The notes: a model not told the origin generated them from the letters alone. 64,000 nt of DNA from Glaciimonas sp. PCH181 (GCF_003056055.1 NZ_PYFP01000002.1:620001-684000), one strand, 5' to 3'; positions 38,079 to 50,918 are shown, counted from the stretch's first letter. A program made the numbers and translations.

Positions 38079-38096
38079 TCTGGCTTAATGCGTTTG
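38056..38096. terminator. perfect 18-base-pair hairpin over the hrcA stop codon
   Basis: The arms at 38056-38073 and 38079-38096 are exact complements around a five-base loop; the hrcA TAG (38076-38078) lies in the loop. No long T run follows, so either it is an unusual terminator for the convergent hrcA and fur genes or it acts on hrcA translation end or mRNA decay. Confidence 0.55.
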
Positions 38097-38159
38097 GCTT
38101 AATTGCCGGCATCTGACTACCTACGTAGCAAAAATCCCGCGTGAAATCTTTCTTCGCCG

Positions 38160-38579
38160 TTATTTCTTAACGCATGACCGGCAATGGCCATATAGCGCCA
38201 AAGCATGATCGGCAATCTCGAAACCGTGCTCTTTGGCAACTGCTTTTTGACGACTTTCGATTTCTTCGTCGTAAAACTCTTCCACAAGACCGCACACCAG
38301 ACAGACCAGATGGTCATGATGTGAGCCTTCGTTAAGCTCAAAAACCGCTTTGCCGGTCTCAAAATGATTACGCTGCAATAGGCCAGCTTGCTCAAATTGC
38401 GTTAATACGCGATATACAGTTGCCAAACCGACATCAAGATTTTCGGTCAGCAGAATTTTATAAACGTCTTCAGCGCTCAGATGACGTACTTCACTATTTT
38501 GGAAGATTTCCAAAATTTTAAGTCGTGGCAAAGTAGCTTTTAGGCCGCTTGCTTTTAGTTCAGATGGATTGTTAGGCAT
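38160..38579 (-). CDS. fur: ferric uptake regulator Fur
   Basis: 139 residues. Winged-helix domain ([22 protein letters not shown] and [18 protein letters not shown]), the metal-site histidines [11 protein letters not shown] with the Cys-x-x-Cys pair, and a final HCRSCVKK. Fe2+-Fur represses iron uptake genes; the hemP promoter at 50.2 kb carries a Fur-box-like site. Divergent from bamE, the standard arrangement in proteobacteria (fur next to omlA/smpA). Confidence 0.96.
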   Translation of the reverse strand: MPNNPSELKASGLKATLPRLKILEIFQNSEVRHLSAEDVYKILLTENLDVGLATVYRVLTQFEQAGLLQRNHFETGKAVFELNEGSHHDHLVCLVCGLVEEFYDEEIESRQKAVAKEHGFEIADHALALYGHCRSCVKK

Positions 38580-38653
38580 GTTTACGTCGCAAATGGATGA
38601 TCTGCTTTATCATATAGCGTTTTAGCACAATTGCTCAATCAATTGAGATCCTT

Positions 38654-39250
38654 ATGCGCATGTTGCTCTCTTGTATTAACCGCACCTCTGTCCTGACCAT
38701 CGCTGCTGTTTCAGTAGCGTTACTCGCTGGCTGCGCTTCCAAAAATCCCCTGATCGACAATCCGACGGCGGCCACCGGCACCAATGCAGGCACCACCAGC
38801 GCAACAGCGCCGACTGCCGCGACAGCAGATGCAGGCGTCCAAACCGTCAAGAATCGCCGGTTTTTCGGTATCTTCTCGCCTTATCGCCCAAATATTCAAC
38901 AGGGCAATTTTGTGTCGAGAGAAATGATCTCGCAGGTAAAAGAAGGCATGACTACCGAGCAGGTATCATTTGCACTTGGCACGCCATTGCTAACAGATAT
39001 ATTTCACGCGAATCGCTGGGATTATGTATTCCGTCTGCTAAAAGGCAACGGCGAAATCACCTCCAGTCGCGTCAGTGTATTCTTTAAAGACAACCTGGTG
39101 ACCCATGTTGAAGGCGGCGGCGATTTGCCGACCGAGGCAGAATATCTGGCACAAATTTCCGGTGGCGATAAAGAAGCCAAGAAAGCGACCCAAGATAAGG
39201 GTATTGCCAAGGATGTGCCTTTGCCTCCTCCTACATCTACAGTCAAATAA
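38654..39250 (+). CDS. bamE: outer membrane assembly lipoprotein BamE (SmpA/OmlA)
   Basis: 198 residues. Signal peptide with lipobox LLAGC (Cys at about residue 27), a Thr/Ala-rich linker, then the BamE domain: [22 protein letters not shown] and [20 protein letters not shown]. Small part of the BAM complex that inserts outer membrane proteins. It has an extra C-terminal tail of about 35 residues compared with E. coli. Divergent from fur and 35 bases before dapB. Confidence 0.94.
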   Translation: MRMLLSCINRTSVLTIAAVSVALLAGCASKNPLIDNPTAATGTNAGTTSATAPTAATADAGVQTVKNRRFFGIFSPYRPNIQQGNFVSREMISQVKEGMTTEQVSFALGTPLLTDIFHANRWDYVFRLLKGNGEITSSRVSVFFKDNLVTHVEGGGDLPTEAEYLAQISGGDKEAKKATQDKGIAKDVPLPPPTSTVK

Positions 39251-39285
39251 CACTGCAAATAATAAGTCGGAAGTTTAAATTAACG

Positions 39286-40092
39286 ATGAATCAAATGAAA
39301 ATTGCCGTTGCTGGCGCATCCGGGCGTATGGGTCACATGCTGATCGAAGCTATTCAGCATGCGGACGATGCGATATTGGCGGGCGCGCTGGATGTACCGA
39401 CATCGCCCGGATTGGGAACCGACGCTGCTGCTTTTCTAGGCGCACCCGCTGGCGTGATAATTGAATCCGATCTGGCGACCAGCCTGGCGAATGCCGATTA
39501 TCTGATCGACTTTACGCGCCCTGAAGGCACGCTGAAGCATCTGGCGTATTGCGCTGAGCATGGCATCAAGATGATTATCGGCACGACCGGCTTTGACGAA
39601 GCAGGTAAAGCAGCCATTTCCGCTGCTGCTGAAAAAACCGCCATCATGTTCGCGCCGAATATGAGTGTCGGCGTCAATGTCACCATGAAATTGCTGGAAT
39701 TGGCCGCGAAGAGCTTCTCGCACGGCTATGACATTGAAATCATCGAAGCCCATCACCGTCATAAGGTTGATGCGCCATCGGGCACGGCCTTAAAAATGGG
39801 CGAAGTCATCGCCGCTGCGCTAGGCCGCAAACTCGATGATGTTGCGGTCTATTCCCGCGAAGGCGTCACTGGTGAACGCGATCCTTCTTCTATCGGTTTC
39901 GCTACCATCCGTGGCGGTGATATCGTCGGCGATCACACAGTCATGTTTGCGGGCGATGGCGAACGGGTAGAAATTACACACAAATCCTCCAGCCGGGTTA
40001 CTTATGCGCATGGCAGTCTGCGTGCTGCACGTTTCCTGATTGACAAGACAACCGGATTGTATGACATGCAGGATGTGCTCGGTCTGCGTTAA
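39286..40092 (+). CDS. dapB: 4-hydroxy-tetrahydrodipicolinate reductase
   Basis: 268 residues. NAD(P)H-binding [14 protein letters not shown] at the start, [13 protein letters not shown], and the signature [20 protein letters not shown] with the catalytic His pair and Lys. Reduces HTPA in the diaminopimelate/lysine pathway. Start at 39286 (MNQMK) or the next ATG at 39295. Follows bamE closely. Confidence 0.96.
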   Translation: MNQMKIAVAGASGRMGHMLIEAIQHADDAILAGALDVPTSPGLGTDAAAFLGAPAGVIIESDLATSLANADYLIDFTRPEGTLKHLAYCAEHGIKMIIGTTGFDEAGKAAISAAAEKTAIMFAPNMSVGVNVTMKLLELAAKSFSHGYDIEIIEAHHRHKVDAPSGTALKMGEVIAAALGRKLDDVAVYSREGVTGERDPSSIGFATIRGGDIVGDHTVMFAGDGERVEITHKSSSRVTYAHGSLRAARFLIDKTTGLYDMQDVLGLR

Positions 40093-40149
40093 TTTTATGT
40101 CTTTTCCGCTATCTTTCTTGTCATTTATGCCAACCTCTGGATCACCATC

Positions 40150-40842
40150 ATGAATGATAATCTTGGTTTCGCGCATTATTGGGCACAGGGCGATGCAGTC
40201 TCGCATGCCGTGGCATATTTGCTACTACTGATGTCTGTCGTCAGCTGGTTTTATATCCTGTCTAAAACCTTAAGTTCGTGGCGCATTCGCCGCAGCGCCT
40301 CGGCGCTGGATGGCTTTTGGCAAGCGTCCACAATGCGCGATGCAATTGCCCTCATCAAACCCGTCGATACTGAAAACGTCTATGCGCCATTAGCCGAGCA
40401 AGCAGCCGATGCTGCTGCGATCAGAACCCCGGCGGCTGGCAATTCCGCCGCATCCCTGAATGCGGCGACTGACCTTGGCGAATTGATCACACGCACTTTA
40501 CGCCGCGAAATCAACCGTGTTTCTTCACGACTGGAAAGCGGCTTAACCTTGCTGGCATCGGTCGGTTCAACAGCACCGTTTGTCGGCTTGTTTGGCACTG
40601 TCTGGGGTATTTACCATGCATTGATGGCGGTTTCTGCATCTGGCACAGTGCAAATCGATAAGGTCGCGGGCCCGGTAGGCGAAGCGCTGATCATGACTGC
40701 GCTCGGTTTAGTGGTCGCTATCCCTGCTGTGCTGGCATACAACGCATTCACCCGCGTGAATCGGATTACACTGGCGGAATTAGATGCATTTGCCCATGAT
40801 CTGCATGCTTATCTGACAACAGGTAGCCGAGTCGGTAAATAA
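40150..40842 (+). CDS. exbB: MotA/TolQ/ExbB proton channel family protein (first ExbB)
   Basis: 230 residues. One N-terminal span (AVAYLLLLMSVVSWFYIL), a cytoplasmic loop of about 100 residues, then two spans with GLTLLASVGSTAPFVGLFGTVWGIYHALM and GEALIMTALGLVVAIPAVLAYN. With ExbD it uses the proton gradient to energise a TonB-like partner. It is a paralogue of the ExbB at 52032; no tonB is adjacent here, so its partner is unclear. Paired with the next gene. Confidence 0.88.
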   Translation: MNDNLGFAHYWAQGDAVSHAVAYLLLLMSVVSWFYILSKTLSSWRIRRSASALDGFWQASTMRDAIALIKPVDTENVYAPLAEQAADAAAIRTPAAGNSAASLNAATDLGELITRTLRREINRVSSRLESGLTLLASVGSTAPFVGLFGTVWGIYHALMAVSASGTVQIDKVAGPVGEALIMTALGLVVAIPAVLAYNAFTRVNRITLAELDAFAHDLHAYLTTGSRVGK

Positions 40843-40912
40843 ATTACCAGCATACGGATACGACTACAAAATACAGCGCTATTAATCGACAGCAACTCAT
40901 CCAGGATTAAGA

Positions 40913-41344
40913 ATGGCATTCGGCGGATTTAACGACAATCAGCAAGCTGCACCAATGGCGGATATCAATATCACGCCGATGGTAGACGTGATGTTGGTGC
41001 TGCTGGTGATATTTATCATCACGGCGCCGTTGTTTACGCACGCGGTGAAAGTCGACCTGCCAACCGCACAATCCGCCCCTGCCCCTGAAAAGCCAGAGAC
41101 AATTGCGCTGTCGATTGATCGTGCCGGAAAAATGTTCTGGAACGACGCCCCTATTGCCGAAAATGAGCTAGCCCCGCGACTTATTGCCGCTGCTCAAAAG
41201 CAACCGCAACCAGAATTACAATTGCGCGCCGATAAAGACACCCGTTATCAAGTTCTGGCTGAAGTCATGTCTTTGGCGCAAAATAATGGGTTGACCAAGA
41301 TTGGTTTTGTTACCGATCCTAAAAATACCCAGGCAAACAAGTAA
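40913..41344 (+). CDS. exbD: ExbD/TolR family protein (first ExbD)
   Basis: 143 residues. Single N-terminal span with the key acidic residue: MADINITPMVDVMLVLLVIF, then a periplasmic domain. Clearly paralogous to the ExbD at 52769 (both have a VDVMLVLL span, LSID.AGK, WND and GL.KIGFVTDP elements). Forms the channel with the ExbB upstream. Confidence 0.9.
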   Translation: MAFGGFNDNQQAAPMADINITPMVDVMLVLLVIFIITAPLFTHAVKVDLPTAQSAPAPEKPETIALSIDRAGKMFWNDAPIAENELAPRLIAAAQKQPQPELQLRADKDTRYQVLAEVMSLAQNNGLTKIGFVTDPKNTQANK

Positions 41345-41538
41345 ATTCACCAAGGTCTACCCGCTAGACAATCGCTGCTCTACTCCTCCAGAATTCCTCT
41401 ATCCATGGCGTTATCAGGCTTGAATCAGCCAAAATCTGCCTAGTCGACACTCAATGATGAGCGGCATATAGATCCCGTTTGTATCGCATTGGATAGCATC
41501 TCCGTAAGTCCCCTGTCGTACACCAGCACATGAACCAG

Positions 41539-44252
<2,714 letters not shown>

Positions 44253-44435
44253 AAAGCGGCCATCGGTACTAAGTAAGACAATGAAGTAATCCGGCGAAGT
44301 AAGCGGTTGATATTCGGCCGCAGCCAGCAACAGCTTGGCCTTTAAGTTTGATCTTGTGGCCGGGTACACTCAAGTAGTAATGAGTTAGCCCGGTCATTGC
44401 ATGTCGTTCCGCATCTTGAAACAAGGACTATCTGT

Positions 44436-45023
44436 ATGACGCGCATTTCCCTGAGCCGCCTTCCTTTTTTTCGCTGGTCGATGATTATCGCCGTCAGCGC
44501 ACTGCTCGCCGCCTGTGGCTTTCATTTGCGCGGTTCGGCCAATTTACCGTTTAAATCTATCTATCTCGGCTCGGCTACCGGCACGCCATTGGGTATCGAA
44601 TTGAAACGTAATATTGTCGCTAGTGGCACCACCACAGTGTCAGAGAAGGAAGCTGGCGCAGAAGCGATTATGGAAGTCCTCGCGCAGAGTCAGGAAAAAG
44701 TCATTTTGACTCTGAACAGTCAGGGCCGTGCACGTGAATACATGCTGTATTACAAATTTTCATTCCGCCTGAAAGATGCGCAGCAGAAAGAATTGATGAC
44801 GCCGACCCAAATCACACTGAAGCGCGATATCAGCTATAACGAATCGCAAGAATTATCAAAAGTTGCCGAGGAAGCGCTGTTGTATCGCGACATGCAAACC
44901 GATCTGGTACAGCAAATTCTGCGTCGTCTGGCCGCGCTCAAACCTGCTAATGCCGGAATCACTGATGCGGTAACGCCGACGCCGCCAGCGTCGTCAGTCC
45001 CATCGGTCACTCCAGCGCAATAA
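44436..45023 (+). CDS. lptE: LPS assembly lipoprotein LptE
   Basis: 195 residues from the ATG at 44436, with AAGGA ten bases ahead. Signal peptide with lipobox LLAAC; then GFHLRGSANLPFKSIYLG, the conserved LptE start. It plugs the LptD barrel and helps place lipopolysaccharide in the outer membrane. The order leuS-lptE-holA is conserved in proteobacteria and supports the call. Confidence 0.92.
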   Translation: MTRISLSRLPFFRWSMIIAVSALLAACGFHLRGSANLPFKSIYLGSATGTPLGIELKRNIVASGTTTVSEKEAGAEAIMEVLAQSQEKVILTLNSQGRAREYMLYYKFSFRLKDAQQKELMTPTQITLKRDISYNESQELSKVAEEALLYRDMQTDLVQQILRRLAALKPANAGITDAVTPTPPASSVPSVTPAQ

Positions 45024-45034
45024 AGAGGCTAGGC

Positions 45035-46051
45035 ATGCAACTGCGGATTGACGCCCTTGAAGGCCACTTGGCAAAAGCCGTGGCCCCGCTGTACGTCATC
45101 ACCAGCGATGAGCATCTGCTGGCGCTCGAAGCTGCGGATAAAATCCGCAAAAGCGCGCGCGCACATGGCTGCTCGGAACGCGATGTTCTGATCGTTGATC
45201 GTAGTTTTAAATGGGGCGAGTTACAGGCTGCGAATCAGTCGCAATCGTTGTTCGGGGATAAAAAACTGATCGAGTTGCGTATCCCGACCGGCAAACCCGG
45301 CAAAGATGGCGGCCAGGCATTGCAGCAATATGCCGCCACGTTAAATCCGGATAACGTCACTATTATTACGTTGCCGAAGTTGGATTGGGCAACACAAAAA
45401 GCGGCGTGGGTAGCCTCCTTACAGCAGACCAGCGTCTATCTCGACATTCAGCAAGTAGAACGGTCACAGTTACCGAACTGGATCGGCGTGCGTTTGGCTG
45501 GGCAGCAGCAAAGTACCGACCGACAGTCGCTGGATTTTATTGCCGATCGGGTTGAGGGAAATTTGCTGGCAGCGCATCAGGAAATCCAGAAACTGGCGTT
45601 GCTACATCCAGCGGGCAAACTAAATTTCGAGCAGATCCACGACGCAGTGCTAAACGTAGCGCGCTATGATGTTTTTAAATTGAACGAGGCGATGCTGGCC
45701 GGGGATATCGGGCGTCTGGTACGGATGATCGATGGACTAAAAGGCGAAGGCGAAGCGCTGCCGCTGGTACTCTGGGCAATCTCAGAAGAATGTCGCACGT
45801 TATTAAAATTGAAATCAGGCATGACGCAAGGCCGCCCGCTGAATGCGTTGATGAAGGAATACCGCATTTGGGGGCCGCGTGAACGCTTGATGGAACCGGC
45901 GTTGCGGCGCTTATCGCTGGCGACCATCGAAGCAGCGCTGCAACAGGCCGCTCAGATCGACAAAATGGTCAAAGGCTTGCGCGCCAAAACATTTGCTGGC
46001 GACGCCTGGGATGCTTTGCTGCAATTAGGATTAAAGGTCGCTCGCTCTTAA
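45035..46051 (+). CDS. holA: DNA polymerase III delta subunit
   Basis: 338 residues. Clamp-loader subunit that opens the sliding clamp. Features: [23 protein letters not shown]-like N-terminus, [38 protein letters not shown], and the helical C-terminal collar region. Follows lptE by 11 bases as in other proteobacteria. Confidence 0.93.
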   Translation: MQLRIDALEGHLAKAVAPLYVITSDEHLLALEAADKIRKSARAHGCSERDVLIVDRSFKWGELQAANQSQSLFGDKKLIELRIPTGKPGKDGGQALQQYAATLNPDNVTIITLPKLDWATQKAAWVASLQQTSVYLDIQQVERSQLPNWIGVRLAGQQQSTDRQSLDFIADRVEGNLLAAHQEIQKLALLHPAGKLNFEQIHDAVLNVARYDVFKLNEAMLAGDIGRLVRMIDGLKGEGEALPLVLWAISEECRTLLKLKSGMTQGRPLNALMKEYRIWGPRERLMEPALRRLSLATIEAALQQAAQIDKMVKGLRAKTFAGDAWDALLQLGLKVARS

Positions 46052-46101
46052 ATGCCTCTGCGCCGTCACCACTTTCCAACGGATTAGACAGACTAGAAAC
46101 T

Positions 46102-47373
46102 ATGGATATCCAACACTACATCGCTGAAGTCGGTCAACGTGCCCGCGTAGCATCGCGCTTGATGGCACGCGCGGATACCGCCGCCAAGAATCGTGCGTTG
46201 ACCTTGATCGCAGAAGCAATCCGCCGCGACGCCGATATCTTGCGCACCGCCAATCAAAAAGATCTGGAAGCCGCGCGCGCCAGTGGATTAGAAGAAGCGA
46301 TGCTGGATCGCCTGACCTTATCCGACAAAGCCATCGCGACCATGATCGAAGGCTTGCAGCAAATCGTAGCCCTACCCGATCCGATTGGCGAGATTTCCAA
46401 CATGAAATATCGTCCTACCGGGATTCAGGTAGGTCAAATGCGCGTCCCGCTTGGCGTCATCGGTATCATTTATGAAGCACGGCCTAACGTGACTATCGAT
46501 GCTGCTGGTTTATGTATCAAAAGTGGCAACGCAACGATTTTACGCGGCGGCTCAGAGGCAATTCACTGCAATCAGGCATTAGCGAAACTGGTCAAAGAAG
46601 GATTAAAGGGCGCAGGTTTGCCAGGCGATGCAGTGCAAGTTATCGAAACGACCGATCGCGCAGCAGTGGGTGCATTGATCAGCATGCCTGAATATATTGA
46701 TGTCATCATCCCGCGCGGCGGCAAAGGTCTGATCGCCCGTTTGATCAAAGAATCAAAAGTCCCGATGATCAAACATCTGGATGGTATTTGTCATGTCTAC
46801 ATCGATGATGCGGCAGATCCCGAAAAAGCCCTGAAGATCGCCTTCAACGCCAAATGTCATCGCTACGGCACCTGCAATACGATGGAAACCTTGCTAGTAG
46901 CGCGTTCCATCGCGCCACATGTGCTGCCAGAACTGGCGCATTTGTATCGGACTAAAGATGTAGAACTACGTGCGGATGCCGAAGCCAGCAAGATATTGCG
47001 CTTCTGCGACTATCCGCATCTGACCGATGCGACCGAAGAAGACTGGAGCACTGAATATCTGGCGCCGATTCTTGCGATCAAAATCGTCGAAGACATGGAC
47101 GAGGCGATCACCCATATCAATCACTATTCTTCTCACCACACTGACAGTATCGTCACCGAAAACTATTCGCATTCGATGCGGTTTTTGCGTGAGGTTGACT
47201 CGGCCTCCGTCATCGTCAACGCATCAACCCGCTTTGCGGACGGTTTTGAGTTTGGCTTAGGCGCTGAAATCGGTATTTCAAACGATAAATTGCATGCGCG
47301 CGGTCCGGTCGGGCTAGATGGGCTGACATCGCTGAAATACGTCGTGTTTGGTCATGGCGAAGTACGTACATAA
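46102..47373 (+). CDS. proA: glutamate-5-semialdehyde dehydrogenase (gamma-glutamyl phosphate reductase)
   Basis: 423 residues. Second step of proline synthesis: gamma-glutamyl phosphate plus NADPH gives the semialdehyde. Motifs: [20 protein letters not shown], the catalytic Cys258 in [14 protein letters not shown], and [26 protein letters not shown]. Single-domain form without the kinase (proB). proA after holA is usual in betaproteobacteria. Confidence 0.95.
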   Translation: MDIQHYIAEVGQRARVASRLMARADTAAKNRALTLIAEAIRRDADILRTANQKDLEAARASGLEEAMLDRLTLSDKAIATMIEGLQQIVALPDPIGEISNMKYRPTGIQVGQMRVPLGVIGIIYEARPNVTIDAAGLCIKSGNATILRGGSEAIHCNQALAKLVKEGLKGAGLPGDAVQVIETTDRAAVGALISMPEYIDVIIPRGGKGLIARLIKESKVPMIKHLDGICHVYIDDAADPEKALKIAFNAKCHRYGTCNTMETLLVARSIAPHVLPELAHLYRTKDVELRADAEASKILRFCDYPHLTDATEEDWSTEYLAPILAIKIVEDMDEAITHINHYSSHHTDSIVTENYSHSMRFLREVDSASVIVNASTRFADGFEFGLGAEIGISNDKLHARGPVGLDGLTSLKYVVFGHGEVRT

Positions 47374-47451
47374 CAAACCAAAGAATTGATAACCTGAGCA
47401 ACCAACCCGCTAGATAACCCCACTCCCGGACTCACCAATAAGGATACCTTC

Positions 47452-47874
47452 ATGCTTTGGATTAAAGCGCTACACATCGTCTTCATGGTTTCATGGTTTG
47501 CTGGCTTGTTTTATCTGCCCCGTATCTTGGTCAATCTGGCGCAAGAGACCGAACCAATGGCGACGCAACGGTTATTGTTGATGGCGCGCAGACTGTACCG
47601 TTTCATGTTGCCATTGGCGATAGGCACGGTGATCTTTGGTGCTTGGTTGTGGATGGGTTACGGCATCGGCAGAGGCCCGGGTAACGGCTGGATGCATGCT
47701 AAATTATTCCTGGTTATTTTAGTCCTCGGTTATCACCATGCGTCCGGCAGCATGCTAAAGAAATTTGAACTGGGAACGAATAAACGCAGCCATGTCTGGC
47801 TGCGCTGGTTCAATGAAGTCCCGGTTATTTTGTTGTTGGCTATCGTTATTCTCGTCGTCGTCAAGCCATTCTAA
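47452..47874 (+). CDS. HemJ/CopD-like membrane protein
   Basis: 140 residues, four membrane spans. The first span carries WIKALHIVFMVSWFAGLFYLPR with the conserved His and Arg, and the third GWMHAKLFLVILVLGYHH with the conserved His and Lys. This pattern fits the HemJ-type protoporphyrinogen IX oxidase family (UPF0093), which is also listed as CopD-like. If so it would convert protoporphyrinogen to protoporphyrin, ahead of HemH. Confidence is moderate because related CopD-like proteins have other roles. Confidence 0.7.
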   Translation: MLWIKALHIVFMVSWFAGLFYLPRILVNLAQETEPMATQRLLLMARRLYRFMLPLAIGTVIFGAWLWMGYGIGRGPGNGWMHAKLFLVILVLGYHHASGSMLKKFELGTNKRSHVWLRWFNEVPVILLLAIVILVVVKPF

Positions 47875-47904
47875 TTCTGGTCCCTTACCTGCCAAGGATG
47901 CAAC

Positions 47905-48507
47905 ATGAGTAAAATCTGTGAGTATTATTTCGCGCCCCATTCGCCATTTGCCTATCTCGGGCATGCACGATTGACGGCGTTGGCCAAACAATATGGCGTT
48001 CAGATTGTGTTGAAACCGTTCGATTTGTCGAAAATTTTCCCGATCTCCGGCGGCCTGCCGCTGGCTAAGCGGTCACCTCAGCGACAAGCCTACCGCCTGC
48101 AAGAATTGCAACGTTGGAGCGCGTATTTAGAGCAGCCGCTGAACTTGCAACCGACCTACTTCCCGGTTCATAGCGATGATGCGGCCAAGTTAATCATCGC
48201 AACCCAGCTCGCCCACGGCACGCAGGCCGCGCTAGATTTGACCGCAGCCATCATGCGCGGCGTATGGGCAGAAGAGAAGAACATCGCTGATACCGATACG
48301 TTAATCGCGATGGCAACGGCGCTCGGCTATGACGGCAAAACACTATTGAAATCGGCCGAAACCGTCAGCGTAGAGGCTGAATTTGTGCGGTTCACGGATG
48401 AGGCCATTGCAGCGAACGTGTTTGGCGCGCCTTGGTACATCGTTGATGGCGAAGGATATTGGGGCCAGGACCGGCTCGATTTTGTCGAACGCGCATTTGC
48501 AAAATAA
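47905..48507 (+). CDS. 2-hydroxychromene-2-carboxylate isomerase (DsbA-like thioredoxin fold)
   Basis: 200 residues. Starts YYFAPHSPFAYLGHARLTAL, with the Ser in place of the DsbA Cys that marks the kappa-GST/HCCA isomerase family, and ends FGAPWYIVDGEGYWGQDRLDFVERA (cis-Pro loop). It uses glutathione in aromatic degradation in known members; here it lies among housekeeping genes, so the true substrate is unknown. Confidence 0.82.
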   Translation: MSKICEYYFAPHSPFAYLGHARLTALAKQYGVQIVLKPFDLSKIFPISGGLPLAKRSPQRQAYRLQELQRWSAYLEQPLNLQPTYFPVHSDDAAKLIIATQLAHGTQAALDLTAAIMRGVWAEEKNIADTDTLIAMATALGYDGKTLLKSAETVSVEAEFVRFTDEAIAANVFGAPWYIVDGEGYWGQDRLDFVERAFAK

Positions 48508-48651
48508 AATCGTCGGTCGCTCTTTTACAAGGCGGCCATCGTTAAAGTAGTAAAGTAACCCTGCAACACGACGGCTATTTACCATCGCGTAAATAGCCAT
48601 TTCACCACACCATCGACTGTAGATGGTGTTAACGGATAAAGAGAACCCCTC

Positions 48652-49905
48652 ATGGCACAAGCATTAACCGCACAATCACCGACCTCAAAGCACTCTTATT
48701 TCTGTCCATGTCCACGTGGACTTGAAGCTGCGCTTGCAGAAGAAATAAACGAAATTGCGCAATTAGCTGCACCGACAGTCACGCTGCGCGTCCACAATCA
48801 AGTACCTGGCGGCGTACATTGCTCTGGCTTACTCAGCGATGCATGGCGCATCAATCTGCATTCACGGATTGCCAGTCGGGTGTTAATGCGTCTGGCGCAT
48901 GGCTCTTATAAGACCGAAAACGATATTTACGATACCGCCCTGGAACAAGAATGGGAAAACTGGTTTAGCGTTAGCCACACTATCCGGGTCGATATCACCG
49001 CCATCAAATCCCCGTTGCGTAGCCTGGAATTCACTACGCTGAAGATCAAAGATGCGATTTGCGACCGTTTCCGTGACATCTGCGACGAACGGCCATCGGT
49101 CGATACGCATACGCCGGACATGCGTGTAGTTGGTTTTCTGGATGCACATAATTTCACGCTTTATCTGGACACCTCCGGCGAAGCGCTTTTCAAACGCGGC
49201 TGGCGCGCTGAGACCGGCGATGCGCCGCTTCGCGAAAATCTGGCCGCAGGATTACTCCGCACCGCTGGCTGGAAACCGGGCACAGTTTTATTCGATCCAA
49301 TGTGCGGCTCTGGCACGATTCTGATTGAAGCTGCGCAGATTTTGGCCGGTATTCCATCCGGTGCCCGTCGCGAATTTGCCTTCGAAAAATTTCATGGTTT
49401 CGAGATTTCTCAATGGCAAGCGATCAAAGGGGCGATTAAGCCAAATCCAATGCCGCTGATCCCGACTATTTTCGGTAGCGATATTTCTGGCGATATGGTC
49501 GCGATGACCGCAGAAAATCTGCGCAACGCGGGGATTCTTTTTGAAGTTCCGCTAAAGCAGATTGAAGCGCAGGAAGTACGTCCGCCAAACGAACTCAGCG
49601 GTAGTGGCGGAATTATGCTGACCAATCCTCCCTACGGCGAGCGTATCGGTGTACGTGGCGACAGTACGTTGACCACCGATGACCTGTTCAATGAGTTCTT
49701 CAATGCGCTCGGGAACACGCTTAAACAGCGCTTCGCTGGCTGGACCGTATTCCTCTTTACCGCCGATCTGACATTGCCGAAATTGCTGCGTCTGAAAGAA
49801 GCGCGAAAAACACCATTTTTCAACGGCGCACTCGAATGTCGCTTGTTCCGTTTTGATATGGTAGCGGGATTCAATCGCCGGGAAGCGGCGAAGCCTAAAG
49901 AGTAA
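48652..49905 (+). CDS. THUMP-domain SAM-dependent RNA methyltransferase (RlmL N-terminal-half type)
   Basis: 417 residues. N-terminal FSYFCPCPRGLEAALAEEI-like region and a THUMP domain at about 45-160, then a Rossmann methyltransferase: DPMCGSGTILIEAAQI (SAM site), GSDISGDMVAMTAEN and the catalytic LTNPPYGERIG. This is the m2G methyltransferase part of E. coli RlmL (23S G2445) as a free protein without the fused RlmK half, like the shorter YcbY/YpsC proteins. It has a terminator shortly after its end. Confidence 0.88.
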   Translation: MAQALTAQSPTSKHSYFCPCPRGLEAALAEEINEIAQLAAPTVTLRVHNQVPGGVHCSGLLSDAWRINLHSRIASRVLMRLAHGSYKTENDIYDTALEQEWENWFSVSHTIRVDITAIKSPLRSLEFTTLKIKDAICDRFRDICDERPSVDTHTPDMRVVGFLDAHNFTLYLDTSGEALFKRGWRAETGDAPLRENLAAGLLRTAGWKPGTVLFDPMCGSGTILIEAAQILAGIPSGARREFAFEKFHGFEISQWQAIKGAIKPNPMPLIPTIFGSDISGDMVAMTAENLRNAGILFEVPLKQIEAQEVRPPNELSGSGGIMLTNPPYGERIGVRGDSTLTTDDLFNEFFNALGNTLKQRFAGWTVFLFTADLTLPKLLRLKEARKTPFFNGALECRLFRFDMVAGFNRREAAKPKE

Positions 49906-49935
49906 GGTTATAGAATCAATAATTCTGCGTAATAC

Positions 49936-49966
49936 AAAATGCCATCAAATTTGATGGCATTTTTTT
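49936..49966 (+). terminator. Rho-independent terminator after the RlmL-like gene
   Basis: AAAATGCCATCAAAT and TTGATGGCATTTTTT form a long near-perfect stem with almost no loop apart from the central AT bases; a T run follows on the plus strand, 31 bases past the stop. Confidence 0.82.
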
Positions 49967-50155
49967 GTCTGGACGTAAATAAAACCAATCTGAAGCAGGT
50001 TTCGGCATAAAGAAAAAGATAGAAACATTATCTCGTCATTTCAAAAAATAAACATTTTCGGTTGCCCTAACCCGATCAGCGGCAGAATTTATTGACAACG
50101 AGAAAACATCCAGTCGCTTTTATACAAAAAACTATGGAGAAGATAGTAAAAGCAC

Positions 50156-50184
50156 TTGCAATTCCTGTTTAAATAGCGAATAAT
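50156..50184 (+). promoter_or_regulatory. hemP promoter
   Basis: TTGCAA at 50156-50161, 17 bases, AATAAT at 50179-50184 (five of six). Predicted start near 50191, inside the Fur-box-like site. The preceding 190 bases after the terminator hold nothing else recognisable. Confidence 0.6.
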
Positions 50185-50187
50185 CTA

Positions 50188-50206
50188 AATAAGAATTGTT
50201 CGCATT
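50188..50206 (+). promoter_or_regulatory. Fur box at the hemP promoter
   Basis: AATAAGAATTGTTCGCATT is a 9-1-9 dyad whose arms agree in six of nine positions and resembles the proteobacterial Fur consensus. It covers the predicted transcription start, the place where Fur blocks transcription. Confidence 0.6.
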
Positions 50207-50222
50207 TACATAAAGGACTATC

Positions 50223-50429
50223 ATGGGCCACTCGTTACAGCGCGCAACGGAACATCTGGAGGGTGAGAAATCACCCACTTCAAGCGTCACAAAAGCAGTC
50301 AGGCCAGCCATCACGCGTATTAATAGCCATGACCTGTTCCAGCAAATGCGTGAGTTGGAAATTGATCACGGCGGCAGAATTTATAAATTACGACTGACGC
50401 AATTGAATAAGTTGATTTTGACGGCATAA
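50223..50429 (+). CDS. hemP: hemin uptake protein HemP
   Basis: 68 residues. The C-terminal half, SHDLFQQMRELEIDHGGRIYKLRLTQLNKLILT, is the HemP family signature. HemP is a small iron-regulated protein needed for haem use in some proteobacteria, with a proposed regulatory role. It starts the iron block after a Fur-box promoter, with AAAGGA nine bases before the ATG. Confidence 0.88.
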   Translation: MGHSLQRATEHLEGEKSPTSSVTKAVRPAITRINSHDLFQQMRELEIDHGGRIYKLRLTQLNKLILTA

Positions 50430-50504
50430 ATCGTCAATGCCAGGAAATTCGGCCTACCAGCTAGCCAGGATGTACCGCCAGCGAGCCACTGACAAGGAAC
50501 ATTG

Positions 50505-50837
50505 ATGGTTACCGAGGATATGAATACTGCTTTTATTGCCCCCAACGAGGCACCGGCGCAACCAGAACTGCTGGTCTCTGCCGTATTGCATTTGATGTCG
50601 CATTACACCGCGCATCATCAGACGATGCAGCCGGAAGCACGTGGTTGCACCAAGCTGGCATCGGTCATTGAACGGCATCTGAAGGCGCTGGCGGCACTTC
50701 CTAACCTGGCGCCGGTGTTACGGACTACCTGCCAACAATTATCGGAACAGTGGGCGACGTTAGTAGAACGCAGCATGCCGGGCCCGGAGAAATATAATTT
50801 GTTCACGCGTTTGGTCGGCGGCACGCGTACTACTTGA
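50505..50837 (+). CDS. conserved hypothetical protein between hemP and bfd
   Basis: 110 residues from the ATG at 50505, with AAGGA eight bases ahead. Soluble, mostly helical (AVLHLMSHYTAHH, TKLASVIERHLKALAALPNLAPVLRTTCQQLSEQW), no motif recognised. Its spot between hemP and a bacterioferritin-associated ferredoxin gene suggests an iron-related role, possibly haem or iron binding through its His-rich HYTAHHQ stretch. Confidence 0.65.
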   Translation: MVTEDMNTAFIAPNEAPAQPELLVSAVLHLMSHYTAHHQTMQPEARGCTKLASVIERHLKALAALPNLAPVLRTTCQQLSEQWATLVERSMPGPEKYNLFTRLVGGTRTT

Positions 50838-50918
50838 AATAGTTGTAAGAGTTAACGGTTATGGCGTAAATATCACGCTTATTTATTAATATAGAGTTTA
50901 TTAGTAGTAAGGTAAAAA

